Shown here one piece after another: positions 5,204-5,205 of a DNA stretch of 5,205 nucleotides. Origin of the DNA: Bacteroidales bacterium (GTDB taxonomy: Bacteria > Bacteroidota > Bacteroidia > Bacteroidales > Bacteroidaceae); assembly GCA_030523385.1 (NCBI GenBank), contig JAUNIV010000205.1, forward strand, positions 1 to 5,205, written 5' to 3'. The first letter of the stretch is position 1. Each line of letters opens with the position of its first letter. The position numbers were made by a program, and so were the translations under genes. The notes beneath the pieces are model-generated. The model ran no database searches. It worked only from the letters and a program-made list of their open reading frames with translations, and was not told where the DNA came from.

Positions 5204-5205
5204 TT

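Overview
The window looks like chromosomal DNA from a gut-type Bacteroidales (Bacteroides, Phocaeicola or Parabacteroides). Three things point there: several -7 boxes of the Bacteroidetes form TAnnTTTG (TACCTTTG twice, TATCTTTG once, TATATTTG once) without clear E. coli-type promoters; A-rich leaders with mostly weak Shine-Dalgarno sequences; and protein families typical of that group. The genus is an inference, since no rRNA or marker gene is present.

Layout. Positions 1-126 are non-coding and carry a probable leftward promoter for a gene lying off the left edge. Positions 127-1860 hold a two-gene leftward operon: a hexapeptide-repeat sugar O-acetyltransferase, then a Tat-signal aldo/keto reductase 9 bp downstream. 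Positions 1861-2156 are regulatory DNA. They contain the operon's -7 box, a perfect 9-bp dyad just upstream of it, an 11-bp sequence that recurs beyond the next gene, and three copies of a 19-bp repeat spaced exactly 33 bp apart. A single rightward gene (2157-3455) encodes an orphan AAA_14/DUF4143 ATPase with a PD-(D/E)XK-like C-terminal motif. Positions 3456-3584 are a convergent intergenic spacer with short direct repeats. A second leftward pair follows: an AraC-family regulator (4157-4984) and, downstream of it, a small pyridoxamine-phosphate-oxidase-like flavin protein (3585-4013). Positions 4985-5205 contain the regulator's promoter and end in a hairpin at the window edge.

How the parts fit. 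The four leftward genes (acetyltransferase, NAD(P)H reductase, AraC regulator, flavin-binding split-barrel protein) form a plausible redox or stress-response neighbourhood under AraC control, but no regulator-target link is shown by the sequence. The ATPase gene runs against the grain between the two pairs. It has its own repeat-rich promoter and is bracketed by matching 11-bp sequences, so it reads as a separate, possibly inserted module. The most unusual signal is the 33-bp-phased repeat array overlapping the ATPase promoter. It resembles an operator array, perhaps autoregulatory, and I do not know a characterised equivalent.
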